Part shown: positions 7,338-15,778 of the stretch, piece by piece
How the letters are laid out: each line of letters begins with the position of its first letter
Numbering within the stretch: the stretch's first letter is position 1
Assembly: GCA_004557825.1 (NCBI GenBank)
Contig: SFFL01000004.1
Span: 1-64,000 of the forward strand
Source of the DNA: Bacteroidales bacterium
Lineage (GTDB): Bacteria > Bacteroidota > Bacteroidia > Bacteroidales > Muribaculaceae
Length of the DNA stretch: 64,000 bases
Direction: 5' to 3'
Notes under the pieces: generated by a model
The model's database searches: none
Seen by the model: the letters and a program-made list of their open reading frames with translations, nothing else
What the model was told of the DNA's origin: nothing
Made by a program: the position numbers and the translations under genes

Positions 7338-8378
7338 GTGAACCGCATTCTCCTAAACATCACCCTGTTAGCGCTCGCCTCCACCCTCCTGGCAGCCTGC
7401 TCCCGCACAAAAGAATTCACCGCCGAACTCGACTCCGACGACATCGGCACCCAGAACATCACACTGACCTACTTCGCCGACGACGCCTGGAATACAGAAC
7501 AAATCTCAGCCCTCAACGGCCACTTCTCCATCAAAGGCGCCGTGAGCGGCCCCACATACTTCGAAGTTTACACCTCCTCCGGCACACTGCTCGGAGCATT
7601 CATCGCCGACGGCGGCGACGAAATCACCGGCCGTCTCTCAGCCCTAAACCCCGAAAACTACCACCTTAAAGGCAACGACGACTCCCAAGCCCTCGTGAAA
7701 TGGATCGCCGACAACCGCAAAGCCCTCGACAAAAAAGACATCAGCGCCATCAACCGCGCCGTAGCCGAAGAAATCCAGCGCGACCCCGACCGTTTCCTCG
7801 CCACAGCCCTCCTCCTCAACTACTTCTCCTTCCCCGGCTACGAAAAACAAGCCCTCCAGCTCCTCCAGTTAATCCCCGAAAAATACCGCCCGCGCGATTA
7901 CACAATGGGCGCCGAACAGCTCCTGAGCGCCTCACTCGCCGCCGACTCTGCCTCCATCACCAACATCCGCACATTCTGCCAAGCTGACTCAATCCTCACC
8001 TTCACCCCCAACGGCGCCCACATCAACCTGCTCATACTCACCGACGACCAATGCCGCGCCGCCGACTCCATCCGCCAGCTCATAGCCACCCTCCGCGCCG
8101 GAGCGCCTACCGCCAAACAGCTGCGCATCACCGATTTAGGTACCGACCGCGACACTCTCCTCTGGCATTCCAACCTCCGCTCACTCCCCCAAGACTACCC
8201 CTCCGGAGTCGACCGCCTCTGGCTCAACGAAGGCCCCGCCACCGAGGGCATCGCACCCCTGGCCCCCACCGACATCCCCTACTTCATCCTCGCCGACTCC
8301 ACCGGCCGCGTCCTCACCCGCACCCCCTCAGCCACCGCCGCCCGCGCCGCCTACGGCCAATGGCGCCGTAAAATCTGA
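7338..8378 (+). CDS. DUF4369-like lipoprotein with degenerate thioredoxin fold
   Basis: Probable periplasm-facing lipoprotein. The signal peptide MNRILLNITLLALASTLLAACS ends in a lipobox with Cys21. Residues about 25-100 (ITLTYFADDAWNTEQISALNGHFSIKG..) look like the DUF4369 beta-sandwich seen at the N-terminus of many Bacteroidota TlpA-type proteins. The C-terminal half has a thioredoxin-like outline (INLLILTDDQC.., then PYFILADSTGRVLTR as the cis-Pro strand). Only one Cys stands where CxxC would be, so it should not be an active disulfide oxidoreductase. Start is GTG. Its role is unknown. Confidence 0.7.
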   Translation: MNRILLNITLLALASTLLAACSRTKEFTAELDSDDIGTQNITLTYFADDAWNTEQISALNGHFSIKGAVSGPTYFEVYTSSGTLLGAFIADGGDEITGRLSALNPENYHLKGNDDSQALVKWIADNRKALDKKDISAINRAVAEEIQRDPDRFLATALLLNYFSFPGYEKQALQLLQLIPEKYRPRDYTMGAEQLLSASLAADSASITNIRTFCQADSILTFTPNGAHINLLILTDDQCRAADSIRQLIATLRAGAPTAKQLRITDLGTDRDTLLWHSNLRSLPQDYPSGVDRLWLNEGPATEGIAPLAPTDIPYFILADSTGRVLTRTPSATAARAAYGQWRRKI

Positions 8379-8390
8379 TCATAAGCCCCT

Positions 8391-8426
8391 CTCTGCATTC
8401 CGCATTCTGCATTCCGCATTCCCAAA
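8391..8426 (+). repeat. GCATTCCGCATT string
   Basis: CATTCCGCATTCTGCATTCCGCATT is a short direct-repeat string that recurs (both orientations) near 2605-2660, 13641-13665, 32148-32170 and inside pdxB near 49427-49456. Confidence 0.6.
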
Positions 8427-8438
8427 GCCTCCCTCAGT

Positions 8439-10034
8439 ATGCTCGTCAAAGTCAACGGCGCAGCCCTCCAAGGCATCGACGCCATAAAAATCGCCATCGA
8501 AACCTCCGTCGAACCAGGCTTCTCCACCACTATGGTAGGAATGCCCGACAAAGCCGTAAAAGAAAGCATCGAACGCGTGCAGTCGGCCATCACACGCAGC
8601 GCCCTGGAATTCCCGCACCGCAAAATCCTCATCAACATGGCCCCCGCCGACGTCCGCAAAGAAGGCGCCGCATTCGACCTACCCCTGGCCATCGGAATCC
8701 TCGCCGCCGACCGCAAAATCTCCCCCGACCTCATCGACCGATACATGATAATGGGCGAACTATCACTCGACGGCACACTCCTCCCCATAAAAGGCGTACT
8801 GCCAATGGCAATCCTCGCCCGAAAACTCGCCCTCAAAGGATTCATCCTCCCAGCCGAAAACGCCACCGAAGCAGCCGTAGTAAACAACCTCGAAATCTAC
8901 GGCGCACGCACCCTCCGCGAAGCCATCGACCACATCAACGCCACTATACCAATCACCCCCACACAAGTCGACACACGAGCCGAATTCGGCCGAGCCGTAG
9001 AACAATTCCCCTACGACTTCGCCGACGTAAAAGGCCAGGAAACCGTAAAACGAGCATTCGAAGTAGCATGCGCCGGAGGCCACAACATCCTCCTGGTAGG
9101 CCCTCCCGGATCCGGAAAATCAATGATGGCAAAACGAATCCCATCAATCCTACCGCCACTCACACTCACCGAAGCACTCGAAACCACCAAAATCCACTCC
9201 GTAGCCGGAAACCTCAAAAGCGGAGCCACACTTATGAGCCACCGCCCATTCCGCGCACCACACCACACAATCTCAAACGTAGCCCTCGTTGGCGGAGGCA
9301 CAAACCCCACACCAGGCGAAATATCCCTCGCCCACAACGGCGTACTCTTCCTCGACGAATTCCCCGAATTCTCACGCACAGCACTCGAAGTAATGCGCCA
9401 ACCACTCGAAGACCGCCAAATCACCGTAGCACGCGCAAAATACACCCTCACATACCCCGCAGGATTCATGCTCGTAGCATCAATGAACCCCTGCCCCTGC
9501 GGCTACTACACACACCCCACACGCCCCTGCACCTGCTCCATAGCACAAGTACAACGCTACATGGGCCGCATCTCAGGCCCACTGCTCGACCGCATCGACC
9601 TACAGATCGAAATCCAACCCGTACCATTCGCCGACCTCCGCCAAGCCCCCACCGGCGAAACCTCCGCCGCAATCCGCGCCCGCGTCATCGCAGCCCGCAA
9701 TATCCAGCAACAACGCTTCGCCTCCGAACCCACCACCCACTGCAACGCCCAGATGACCACCCGCATGCTCACCCGCTGGGCACGCCCCACCCCCGAAGCA
9801 ATGCAAATCCTCGAAGACGCCATGACCCGCTACGACATGTCAGCCCGCGCCTACGACCGCATCCTCCGCGTCGCCCGCACCATCGCCGACCTCAACCTCG
9901 CCACCACCCCCGACTCCCCCTCCGCCACCCCTGCCGCCCTGCAGGCTGCCATAGACACTCCCATCCTGCCCATCCACATGCGCGAAGCCGTCTCCTACCG
10001 CTGCCTCGACCGCTCCACCTGGGGCCTCCGATAG
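8439..10034 (+). CDS. comM: YifB/ComM family Mg-chelatase-like AAA+ ATPase
   Basis: AAA+ helicase-like protein. In Vibrio and Haemophilus, ComM drives branch migration during natural transformation; the role in Bacteroidota is not established. An N-terminal ChlI/Lon-protease-like domain (residues 20-160, e.g. FSTTMVGMPDKAVKESIERV) is followed by Walker A GPPGSGKS at 221-228, Walker B VLFLDEFPEF near 305, and the C-terminal Mg_chelatase_C domain ending SYRCLDRSTWGLR. The central CPCGYYTHPTRPCTCS Cys cluster is typical. Length is slightly over 500 residues as in the family. The plus strand here is strikingly rich in A and C and poor in G and T. Confidence 0.95.
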   Translation: MLVKVNGAALQGIDAIKIAIETSVEPGFSTTMVGMPDKAVKESIERVQSAITRSALEFPHRKILINMAPADVRKEGAAFDLPLAIGILAADRKISPDLIDRYMIMGELSLDGTLLPIKGVLPMAILARKLALKGFILPAENATEAAVVNNLEIYGARTLREAIDHINATIPITPTQVDTRAEFGRAVEQFPYDFADVKGQETVKRAFEVACAGGHNILLVGPPGSGKSMMAKRIPSILPPLTLTEALETTKIHSVAGNLKSGATLMSHRPFRAPHHTISNVALVGGGTNPTPGEISLAHNGVLFLDEFPEFSRTALEVMRQPLEDRQITVARAKYTLTYPAGFMLVASMNPCPCGYYTHPTRPCTCSIAQVQRYMGRISGPLLDRIDLQIEIQPVPFADLRQAPTGETSAAIRARVIAARNIQQQRFASEPTTHCNAQMTTRMLTRWARPTPEAMQILEDAMTRYDMSARAYDRILRVARTIADLNLATTPDSPSATPAALQAAIDTPILPIHMREAVSYRCLDRSTWGLR

Positions 10035-10121
10035 CCCCGCCCGCATAAAACCGCAGCCCCTCCCCAAGCCACCGCAGCTCCTCGCTCCTCCCACAAGCCC
10101 CCCTCAGCAAAAAGCATTCCT

Positions 10122-10129
10122 TAACTTTG
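10122..10129 (+). promoter_or_regulatory. -7 element before the RAYT-like remnant
   Basis: TAACTTTG fits TAnnTTTG; no -33 TTTG is seen at the right distance. Confidence 0.35.
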
Positions 10130-10136
10130 ACGCGGG

Positions 10137-10185
10137 CGAAAAGCTTCAGCTTCGAATCCTCCCCCGGCGAAAAGCTTCAGCTTCG
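10137..10185 (+). repeat. Pair of hairpin repeats CGAAAAGCTTCAGCTTCG
   Basis: Two identical 18-nt imperfect palindromes (10137-10154 and 10168-10185), separated by 13 nt, lie immediately upstream of the RAYT-like reading frame. RAYT genes are characteristically flanked by the REP hairpins they act on, so these may be its cognate elements. Confidence 0.6.
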
Positions 10186-10201
10186 CCCCCCCCATTCAGC
10201 C

Positions 10202-10497
10202 ATGAACTACCCCAAGCGCTCCTGCACCCACCGCATGAAAGGCCACGACTACCGAGCCACCTGGAAATACCACCTCACCCTCCTTAAAAACCCCGACGCG
10301 CCATACTTCTGCCACCTCGCCGACGGCTGGCGCGAAGCAGCCCTCACACATCGCCGGGAAGCAGTGAAGATGGAATACACCCCCGCCGGTAAAGCCGTGC
10401 GCGACGCCCTCTTCGAATGGAAAAGCTTCGCGCCAAAGATAAGCCTCCTCCAATATTCCATTATGCCTGACCACCTCCATCAGCTCATCCCGGTAAA
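10202..10497 (+). pseudogene. RAYT (REP-associated tyrosine transposase) N-terminal remnant
   Basis: The frame MNYPKRSCTHRMKGHDYRATWKYHLTLLKN..LLQYSIMPDHLHQLIPV shows the Y1/HUH-transposase signature: a conserved early strand and YSIMPDHLHQLI, which corresponds to the HUH-type metal-binding histidines (HxH). About 97 codons remain; family members have roughly 180-250. The frame is interrupted between about 10490 and 10500, where the sequence switches to an IS21 istB reading frame, and the C-terminal part with the catalytic Tyr region is absent. It is therefore inactive. It is the only candidate in the window for a REP-mobilising enzyme. Confidence 0.7.
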
Positions 10498-11010
10498 TAT
10501 AGCCTCAACCGCGGGCTCGACCGTAATCAGATGGAACGTCTCGCCTCGCTTGAGTTCATCGAAAAGGGCAAGAACCTGTTCATTACCGGCCCGGCGGGAA
10601 CCGGCAAGAGCTATCTCGCGACCGCATTGGGCTATGAGGCCTGCAAGAAGGGTGTCCGCACCTGCTATGCAAGTGCCTCCAAACTCCTCGGCTCTCTCAA
10701 GGTCGCCAAAGCGAAAGGTACTGTGGAGACCGAATTAAAGAAAATCGAGCGTTGCCCGCTACTCATCCTCGATGACCTCTTTCTTGTGGCCCTCGACGTC
10801 AAGGAGCGCGGGCTGCTGGTTGAAATTGTCGAAGACCGGTATGACCGAAAATCAACTATCGTGACATCCCAGCTATCGTCCGATGACTGGTATGAGGCAA
10901 TCGGTGATCCGACAGTAGCAGATGCCATCCTCGACCGCCTTGTGCACGGAGCACATCAGATTGAACTTACAGGTGAAAGCGTCCGTAAGATCAAGGCCTC
11001 CAAGAAGTAA
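10498..11010 (+). pseudogene. istB: IS21-family helper ATPase IstB, N-terminally truncated
   Basis: IstB is the AAA+ helper that assists the IS21 transposase IstA. The homology begins abruptly at YSLNRGLDRNQMERL and runs to a natural-looking end SVRKIKASKK. Walker A is GPAGTGKS (residues 20-27 counting from the ATG at 10531) and Walker B is LLILDDL. About 80-90 N-terminal residues are missing and no istA is present, so this is a remnant. The left breakpoint lies inside the RAYT frame. It could be expressed from the ATG at 10531 as a 159-residue ATPase, but there is no reason to expect function. Confidence 0.85.
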
Positions 11011-11513
11011 TACGCTGAAATAAAAATGACCCCGTCGGCCAGGATACCTTGGGGGCAAAATTAAAAAATTTTCGGTGGTCAAGCGGCCTTCGGCCTCGGG
11101 GGTCACGCCGCCCCGGTTTTTCCACCCACCAACGCCTTCTCCACAATCGGCATCTGATCCCCCTCTCAAGTGCCCCGGTCTTTCCCTCCAAGCCTGTATT
11201 TTGTTTTTCTGTCTTTCTGTCCTCCTATCATCCCCACCTCGGTTATTTGTCTAAGTTCCGCCCCTTTCCCCATTGCGTTTCCCTCTCACGTTTCCGTACC
11301 GTCGGGCTTGATTTCCGGAAAAATCTTTGAATATGTCGGGGATTTTACCGACCTTTACAAGGTGATTTGCGGGGAGGCGCGTTTTCCCCTTTATTGAAGT
11401 ATGGCTTTTCCGCTTTTATAGGGATGGCTTTTCAGCATTATTGGACGCGATTTTTTCCGCTCTCGAATGGTGATTGTGTTCAACTCAAATGACGATTGTT
11501 TTCAAATGGTATT
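11011..11513. other. Non-coding stretch after istB
   Basis: It begins with what is probably the IS21 right end (about 11020-11110, including AAAATTAAAAAATTTT and GC-rich inverted segments). A TTTTTCTGTCTTTCTGTCC module follows near 11205. The remaining 250 bp are unremarkable and AT-richer toward the PAS gene. No gene is recognised. Confidence 0.45.
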
Positions 11514-11852
11514 ATGAATGATTATAGATGGTCTGAGGGCCTTAACTGTGCCGTGACAGTGTGCGATGCCGACGGCGTTATCCTGTATATGAATCGTAAG
11601 GCACGCGAGACGTTTGCATCGCACGGTGATCTCATTGGCCGGAATCTTTACGATTGCCATTCGGCGCAATCTGCGGAAATGATTCATCATATGCTTGCCA
11701 CAGGCGAGAGCAATGCATACACTATCGAGAAGAATGGTGTACATAAGATCATCTATCAGTCGCCCTGGCGCAATCCAGATGGCAGCATCGGCGGTCTGGT
11801 GGAATTTTCGATGGTCACCCCCGCCAATCTTCCTCACCACATCCGTCAGTGA
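11514..11852 (+). CDS. Small single PAS-domain protein
   Basis: A 112-residue protein consisting of one PAS fold: GLNCAVTVCDADGVILYMNRKARETFASHGDLIGRNLYDCHSAQSAEMIHHML..KIIYQSPWRNPDGSIGGLVEFSM. PAS domains sense ligands, redox state or light, but no output domain is attached, so it may act through a partner. The ATG at 11514 is preferred over an in-frame TTG six codons upstream. The next gene follows after 42 bp on the same strand. Codon use is less C-biased than yifB, in keeping with the more AT-rich island around the IS remnants. Confidence 0.75.
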   Translation: MNDYRWSEGLNCAVTVCDADGVILYMNRKARETFASHGDLIGRNLYDCHSAQSAEMIHHMLATGESNAYTIEKNGVHKIIYQSPWRNPDGSIGGLVEFSMVTPANLPHHIRQ

Positions 11853-11894
11853 TTTCACCGCGCCGGGGTATTGTCTAATTTTTAGCTTCAGACG

Positions 11895-13424
11895 ATGAAG
11901 GATTTCATAAAAAGGCATAAATTCCTGATATTCTGGCTATTGATAAGCCTACTATATTGCTGCACAGTGGTGACGACAGAGATGTCGAGCATTCCGCTGG
12001 GCAGCTGGAAGGCTATTATCCTGACGGCTATGCAATGGGGATTGATTACCTTTTGCACATCGGGGTTGCTGCTTCTTTTATGTCTGTCGCGGTGGGTGTT
12101 TGCCATCGTGTGGCCTTTGCTTCTGACCTTCAGCTGGGCAATCTGCTTTTATGTAATTACTATAGGTCAGACATTTACGGCCGTAAGCATTGAGATCGCG
12201 CTCGTCAACAATGCCGATATGTGGCTGAGTGTGATTTCTCCCTGGCTGGTGATTACGATGGTTCTGGCGCTGGCAATCGGGGTTGTCACGGCTGTTTACC
12301 GGTGGAAATATATCCATCCGGGGCGGCGTACACGGTATGTGGGCCTGGCTGCCGGGGTGATTATGGGATCGATGCCGTTTCTGATGCCGCGCTTCTATGG
12401 CCCTGTAGGTAGCCGGCTACCCTATTCCTTGTATTTTGCCACACGAACCTATTATGAGAATCGGGCTAATATCTCCGAGCACCGCAATACATATCTCCAC
12501 ACCCCTGCCCAAGCCGATGCCAATGCCCCGGATTTGTTTTTCGTGCTGGGCGAATCGCTGCGCGCCGATCATCTCCCTCAGAACGGCTACACGCGCAACA
12601 CTATGCCGCAGTTGTCGGCTGATTCCACCGTAATCAGTTACCCAAATATCTATTCGGAATACGTGCAGACGCACCTAAGTTTGCCACATCTACTCACCTC
12701 TTTCTCAATGGAATACCCCGATACGGCCTACCGTTCTCAATCATTCATCCCGCTATTCAAGAAAGCCGGATACAAGTCGGCTTGGTTCGCCAATCAGGAT
12801 ATCAGCGAAACATACGCCTATTTCACACGCGAGTGCGACACAATTTCCTATTGCAATGCTGCAAGGTCGCGTTTTTCTTATACCAAGTGGCTCGACAACG
12901 ACGTTATACCTAACATTAAGCGCTGGCTTCAGGAAGCTGATGGCTTCCCCCGCCTTGCCATCATACACTCTGCAGGCTCGCACTGGTGGTATAATTCGCA
13001 TTACGAGCAGAAACACGCACTATTCCTCCCCGATGCCGACAGCAAGGAACTCAGCGCCCTGAGCCTGGAGCAGATAATCAATTCCTACGATAATTCCATC
13101 GTCGCCACCGACGATTTCTTGGCGCAACTGATACAACTGGTCTCCGACCGCAACGCCGTAATCATCTTTATTTCCGACCATGGCGAATCGCTCGGAGAGA
13201 ACGGCATATTCCTGCACGGCACCGACAATGAGTCGCTCCACTATCCCGCATGCCTGTTCTGGATATCGCCAAAATATGCCGCCACATTCCCCAAGAAGGC
13301 TGCAAAACTTACCAAGAACCGCCTCCGCCGAGCCGAAACAGATGCCTTTTTCCACACCGCTCTCGACCTCGGAGCAATCAACACACCCGCCCTTAACCCC
13401 ACCAAAAGCCTCCTGCACGAATGA
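11895..13424 (+). CDS. Phosphoethanolamine transferase-like membrane sulfatase-fold enzyme
   Basis: Likely inner-membrane enzyme transferring phosphoethanolamine (or a similar group) to lipid A or another glycolipid. The N-terminal 165 residues hold about five membrane helices (FLIFWLLISLLYCCTVV, ILTAMQWGLITF.., WLVITMVLALAIGVV). The periplasmic domain has the alkaline-phosphatase/sulfatase fold: DLFFVLGESLRADHLPQNGY with a metal-binding Glu, YVQTHLSLPHLL with the expected catalytic Thr, LAIIHSAGSHWWYN, and VIIFISDHGESLGENGIFLHG with metal ligands. The stop overlaps the ATG of an acyltransferase stump (ATGA), suggesting an original operon of surface-glycolipid modification. Confidence 0.85.
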   Translation: MKDFIKRHKFLIFWLLISLLYCCTVVTTEMSSIPLGSWKAIILTAMQWGLITFCTSGLLLLLCLSRWVFAIVWPLLLTFSWAICFYVITIGQTFTAVSIEIALVNNADMWLSVISPWLVITMVLALAIGVVTAVYRWKYIHPGRRTRYVGLAAGVIMGSMPFLMPRFYGPVGSRLPYSLYFATRTYYENRANISEHRNTYLHTPAQADANAPDLFFVLGESLRADHLPQNGYTRNTMPQLSADSTVISYPNIYSEYVQTHLSLPHLLTSFSMEYPDTAYRSQSFIPLFKKAGYKSAWFANQDISETYAYFTRECDTISYCNAARSRFSYTKWLDNDVIPNIKRWLQEADGFPRLAIIHSAGSHWWYNSHYEQKHALFLPDADSKELSALSLEQIINSYDNSIVATDDFLAQLIQLVSDRNAVIIFISDHGESLGENGIFLHGTDNESLHYPACLFWISPKYAATFPKKAAKLTKNRLRRAETDAFFHTALDLGAINTPALNPTKSLLHE

Positions 13425-13504
13425 CCCGAATCCCCTGGATCGACTACATAAAAGTGTTTGCGATATGCAGTGTGGTGCTTCTGCACCCCCACATAAATAA
13501 ATAA
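13421..13504 (+). pseudogene. Acyltransferase-3 family N-terminal stump
   Basis: A 27-codon frame overlaps the preceding stop by 4 nt and reads MTRIPWIDYIKVFAICSVVLLH then stops after five more codons. The segment matches the first helix of Acyl_transf_3 (OafA-like) proteins (R-x-x-W-I-D-Y-x-K-x-x-A-I-x-x-V-V-x-x-H). Homology ends exactly where an intergenic repeat cluster begins, so the rest of the gene was lost. Too short to function. Confidence 0.65.
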
Positions 13505-13667
13505 TATCCACTACAGTGCCTCACCTGGGCGGAGGAGAGGCGGAGCGGAGCCGGCCTTGTCCTGTGATCGGCCGTGCACGGCCGATTACGCAGAGAGACC
13601 TGGCACAAGCCATCCCCGCTGCCTCCAGGCTCCTGTGCTCCCGTCATTCCGCATTGCGAATTGGTTA
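13505..13667. repeat. Repeat cluster with palindrome B
   Basis: It contains the palindrome ATCGGCCGTGCACGGCCGAT at 13567-13586 inside a CCTTGTCCTGTG../..GATTACGCAGAGAG frame, followed by a degenerate CAGGCTCCTGTGCTCC (module C, inverted) and CATTCCGCATTGCG. Both flanking genes end at this cluster. Confidence 0.75.
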
Positions 13668-15047
13668 TTACAGGTTGACTTGGGCGGGGTGGTGGGATTG
13701 GAGGCGGGCGACGAGTTTGGCCATCGCGGTGGGGGTGTTGAGCAGGAGGGGGTAGCAGACGCCGTCGCTGCATTCTTTGCCCAGGAGGTGGAGGCGGCGG
13801 CGGTAGGCGTCGAAGTCGGCGATGGGTTTACGCGCTACGCCGCTTTCCATAGCCGCACGGGCTACGGCTACCGACACTACTTCCAGCAGTCGCGGGTCCA
13901 TCGATTTGGGAAGAATGTATTCACGGCCGAAGCGGAGGTCTTCGCCGGGAAATACCTTGCGGATTTCCTCCGGAACGGGTTCGTGAGCCAGGGCGGCGAT
14001 GGCCTTGGCGGCACCCAGTTTCATTGCTTCGTTGATCTGCGAAGCACCTGCATCAAGGGCACCGCGGAAGATGTAGGGGAAGCCCAGGACATTGTTGATT
14101 TGGTTGGGATAGTCGCTGCGGCCGGTGGCGAAAATCATATCCTTGCGGGTGCTCAGGGCCAGGTCGCGGTTGATCTCCGGATCGGGATTTGCCAGCGCGA
14201 ATACAATCGGCATTGTATTCATCGAAAGGAGCATTTCGGGCGTAAGCACATCCTTCACCGACAGCCCCAGAAACAGATCCGTGCCGCGGATGGCGTCGGC
14301 CAGCGTGTAGATATCGAGGCGCGATGTGGCGAACTCCCGCTTCTGCGGGGTGAGGTTCTGCCGGTCGGCGCGGATTACCCCCTTCGAGTCTACCATCACA
14401 ATATTCTCGCGACGCACACCCAGGGCGTTGTAGAGCCTGGTGCAGGAGATAGCGGCGGCGCCGGCACCATTTACCACCATCTTCACATCCTCAATCTTCT
14501 TGCCCTGAATCTCGAGGGCGTTGAGCATCGCAGCGGCCGAGATAATGGCCGTGCCGTGCTGATCGTCGTGCATCACCGGGATGTCGAGTTCGGCCTTCAG
14601 GCGCGTCTCTATTTCGAAGCACTCCGGAGCCTTGATATCCTCCAGATTTATCCCGCCGAAAGTAGGGGCGAGAGCCTTGACAATCTCCACGAACTTCGCC
14701 GGGTCGCGCTCGTTCACCTCCAGGTCATAGCAATCGATGCCGGCAAAAACCTTAAACAGGAGAGCCTTCCCCTCCATCACCGGTTTGCCCGCTTCGGCGC
14801 CGATGTCACCCAGACCGAGCACCGCCGTACCGTTGGAAATCACGGCCACGAGATTGCCGCGGTTGGTGTAATCGTAAGCCTTCCGCGGGTCGTCTTTAAT
14901 CTCCAGACAGGGATACGCCACGCCGGGCGAATACGCCAGCGCCAGGTCGGCGGGCGTACTGTAAGGTTTCGTGGGTACTACTTCAAGTTTTCCGGGTTTC
15001 GGTTTGCTGTGATACTCCAGCGCAAGTTTTCTGATAATCTTATCCAT
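13668..15047 (-). CDS. maeB: NADP-dependent malic enzyme without phosphotransacetylase domain
   Basis: Oxidative decarboxylation of malate to pyruvate with NADPH formation. The N-terminal malic domain includes TPADLALAYSPGVAYPCLEI, a Tyr in DYTNRGNLVAVISNGTAVLGLGDIGA, the catalytic Lys in KALLFKVFAGIDCYDLE, and metal site VMHDDQHGTAIISAAAMLNAL. The NAD(P) domain has VVNGAGAAAISC. At 459 residues it lacks the C-terminal phosphotransacetylase-like domain that makes many Bacteroidales MaeB proteins about 760 residues long. The last 40 residues (LLGKECSDGVCYPLLLNTPTAMAK..) are not typical of that linker. The gene ends at a repeat cluster, so truncation by rearrangement is possible; stand-alone forms also exist. 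Confidence 0.9.
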   Translation of the reverse strand: MDKIIRKLALEYHSKPKPGKLEVVPTKPYSTPADLALAYSPGVAYPCLEIKDDPRKAYDYTNRGNLVAVISNGTAVLGLGDIGAEAGKPVMEGKALLFKVFAGIDCYDLEVNERDPAKFVEIVKALAPTFGGINLEDIKAPECFEIETRLKAELDIPVMHDDQHGTAIISAAAMLNALEIQGKKIEDVKMVVNGAGAAAISCTRLYNALGVRRENIVMVDSKGVIRADRQNLTPQKREFATSRLDIYTLADAIRGTDLFLGLSVKDVLTPEMLLSMNTMPIVFALANPDPEINRDLALSTRKDMIFATGRSDYPNQINNVLGFPYIFRGALDAGASQINEAMKLGAAKAIAALAHEPVPEEIRKVFPGEDLRFGREYILPKSMDPRLLEVVSVAVARAAMESGVARKPIADFDAYRRRLHLLGKECSDGVCYPLLLNTPTAMAKLVARLQSHHPAQVNL

Positions 15048-15202
15048 AATTCAGAGCAGTAAAGTCACCGGGGGCAACCGCGCAGCGGCACCCCAGGTCA
15101 CATATAATAACGTTTACGGCACTGAAAGAGTTTGCTTCTTATCGCACAAACTCCCGGTTTAGACTACTCCGGCTTGTAGCCACGGAGCAGCGCCCATCAG
15201 GC

Positions 15203-15721
15203 TTAATATTTGATAAGGGAAGTCACCTCCACATCGTCGGGCAGTGCGTCACGACCGTGGAGAGCCTCCAGCTCGATGATGAAATTCACGTAAATCTTCT
15301 TCGGATGGAGCGACTTCACCAGCTCTACAGCGGCCGCCATAGTGCCGCCGGTAGCGAGCACATCATCGTGGAGCACCACTACATCATCCTCCGAGATGGC
15401 ATCGCGGTGAATCTCGATTGTGTCGGTACCATACTCCTTCTTGTACGACATCTTCAGCGTGTCGGCGGGGAGCTTGCCCGGCTTACGAACCGGCACGAAC
15501 CCGGCACCTAATTCAAAGGCGAGGATACTGCCGCCGATAAAGCCGCGGCTTTCGATACCCACCACTTTCGTTACACCCTTGTCGCGGTAAAGCTGCGACA
15601 GGTCCCAGCCGATAATGTGCAGTGCGCGGGGGTCCTTGAAGGCCGTAGTCAGATCCTTGAAAACGATGCCCTTTGTAGGGAAATCCATAACATCGCGCAC
15701 ATGTGCTTTGATATATTCCAT
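15203..15721 (-). CDS. apt: Adenine phosphoribosyltransferase
   Basis: Purine salvage enzyme converting adenine and PRPP to AMP. Length (172) is as expected. VGIESRGFIGGSILAFELGAGFVPVRKPGKLPADT is the family signature and VVVLHDDVLATGGTMAA the PRPP-binding loop (the first D of the usual VDD is replaced by His: LHDD). The ATG at 15721 is preceded by an AT-rich leader containing a parS-like palindrome. The 155 bp between this gene and maeB show no recognisable feature beyond GC-rich sequence. Confidence 0.95.
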   Translation of the reverse strand: MEYIKAHVRDVMDFPTKGIVFKDLTTAFKDPRALHIIGWDLSQLYRDKGVTKVVGIESRGFIGGSILAFELGAGFVPVRKPGKLPADTLKMSYKKEYGTDTIEIHRDAISEDDVVVLHDDVLATGGTMAAAVELVKSLHPKKIYVNFIIELEALHGRDALPDDVEVTSLIKY

Positions 15722-15778
15722 AATAAAAAATAAATGTGTGTATTATCTATAATTGATTGAAAGAGCGAATCTTCGCAT

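Noticed and set aside
13557..15062. 501-codon open frame antisense to the malic enzyme
   Set aside because: Shadow of maeB; the minus strand carries all catalytic motifs.
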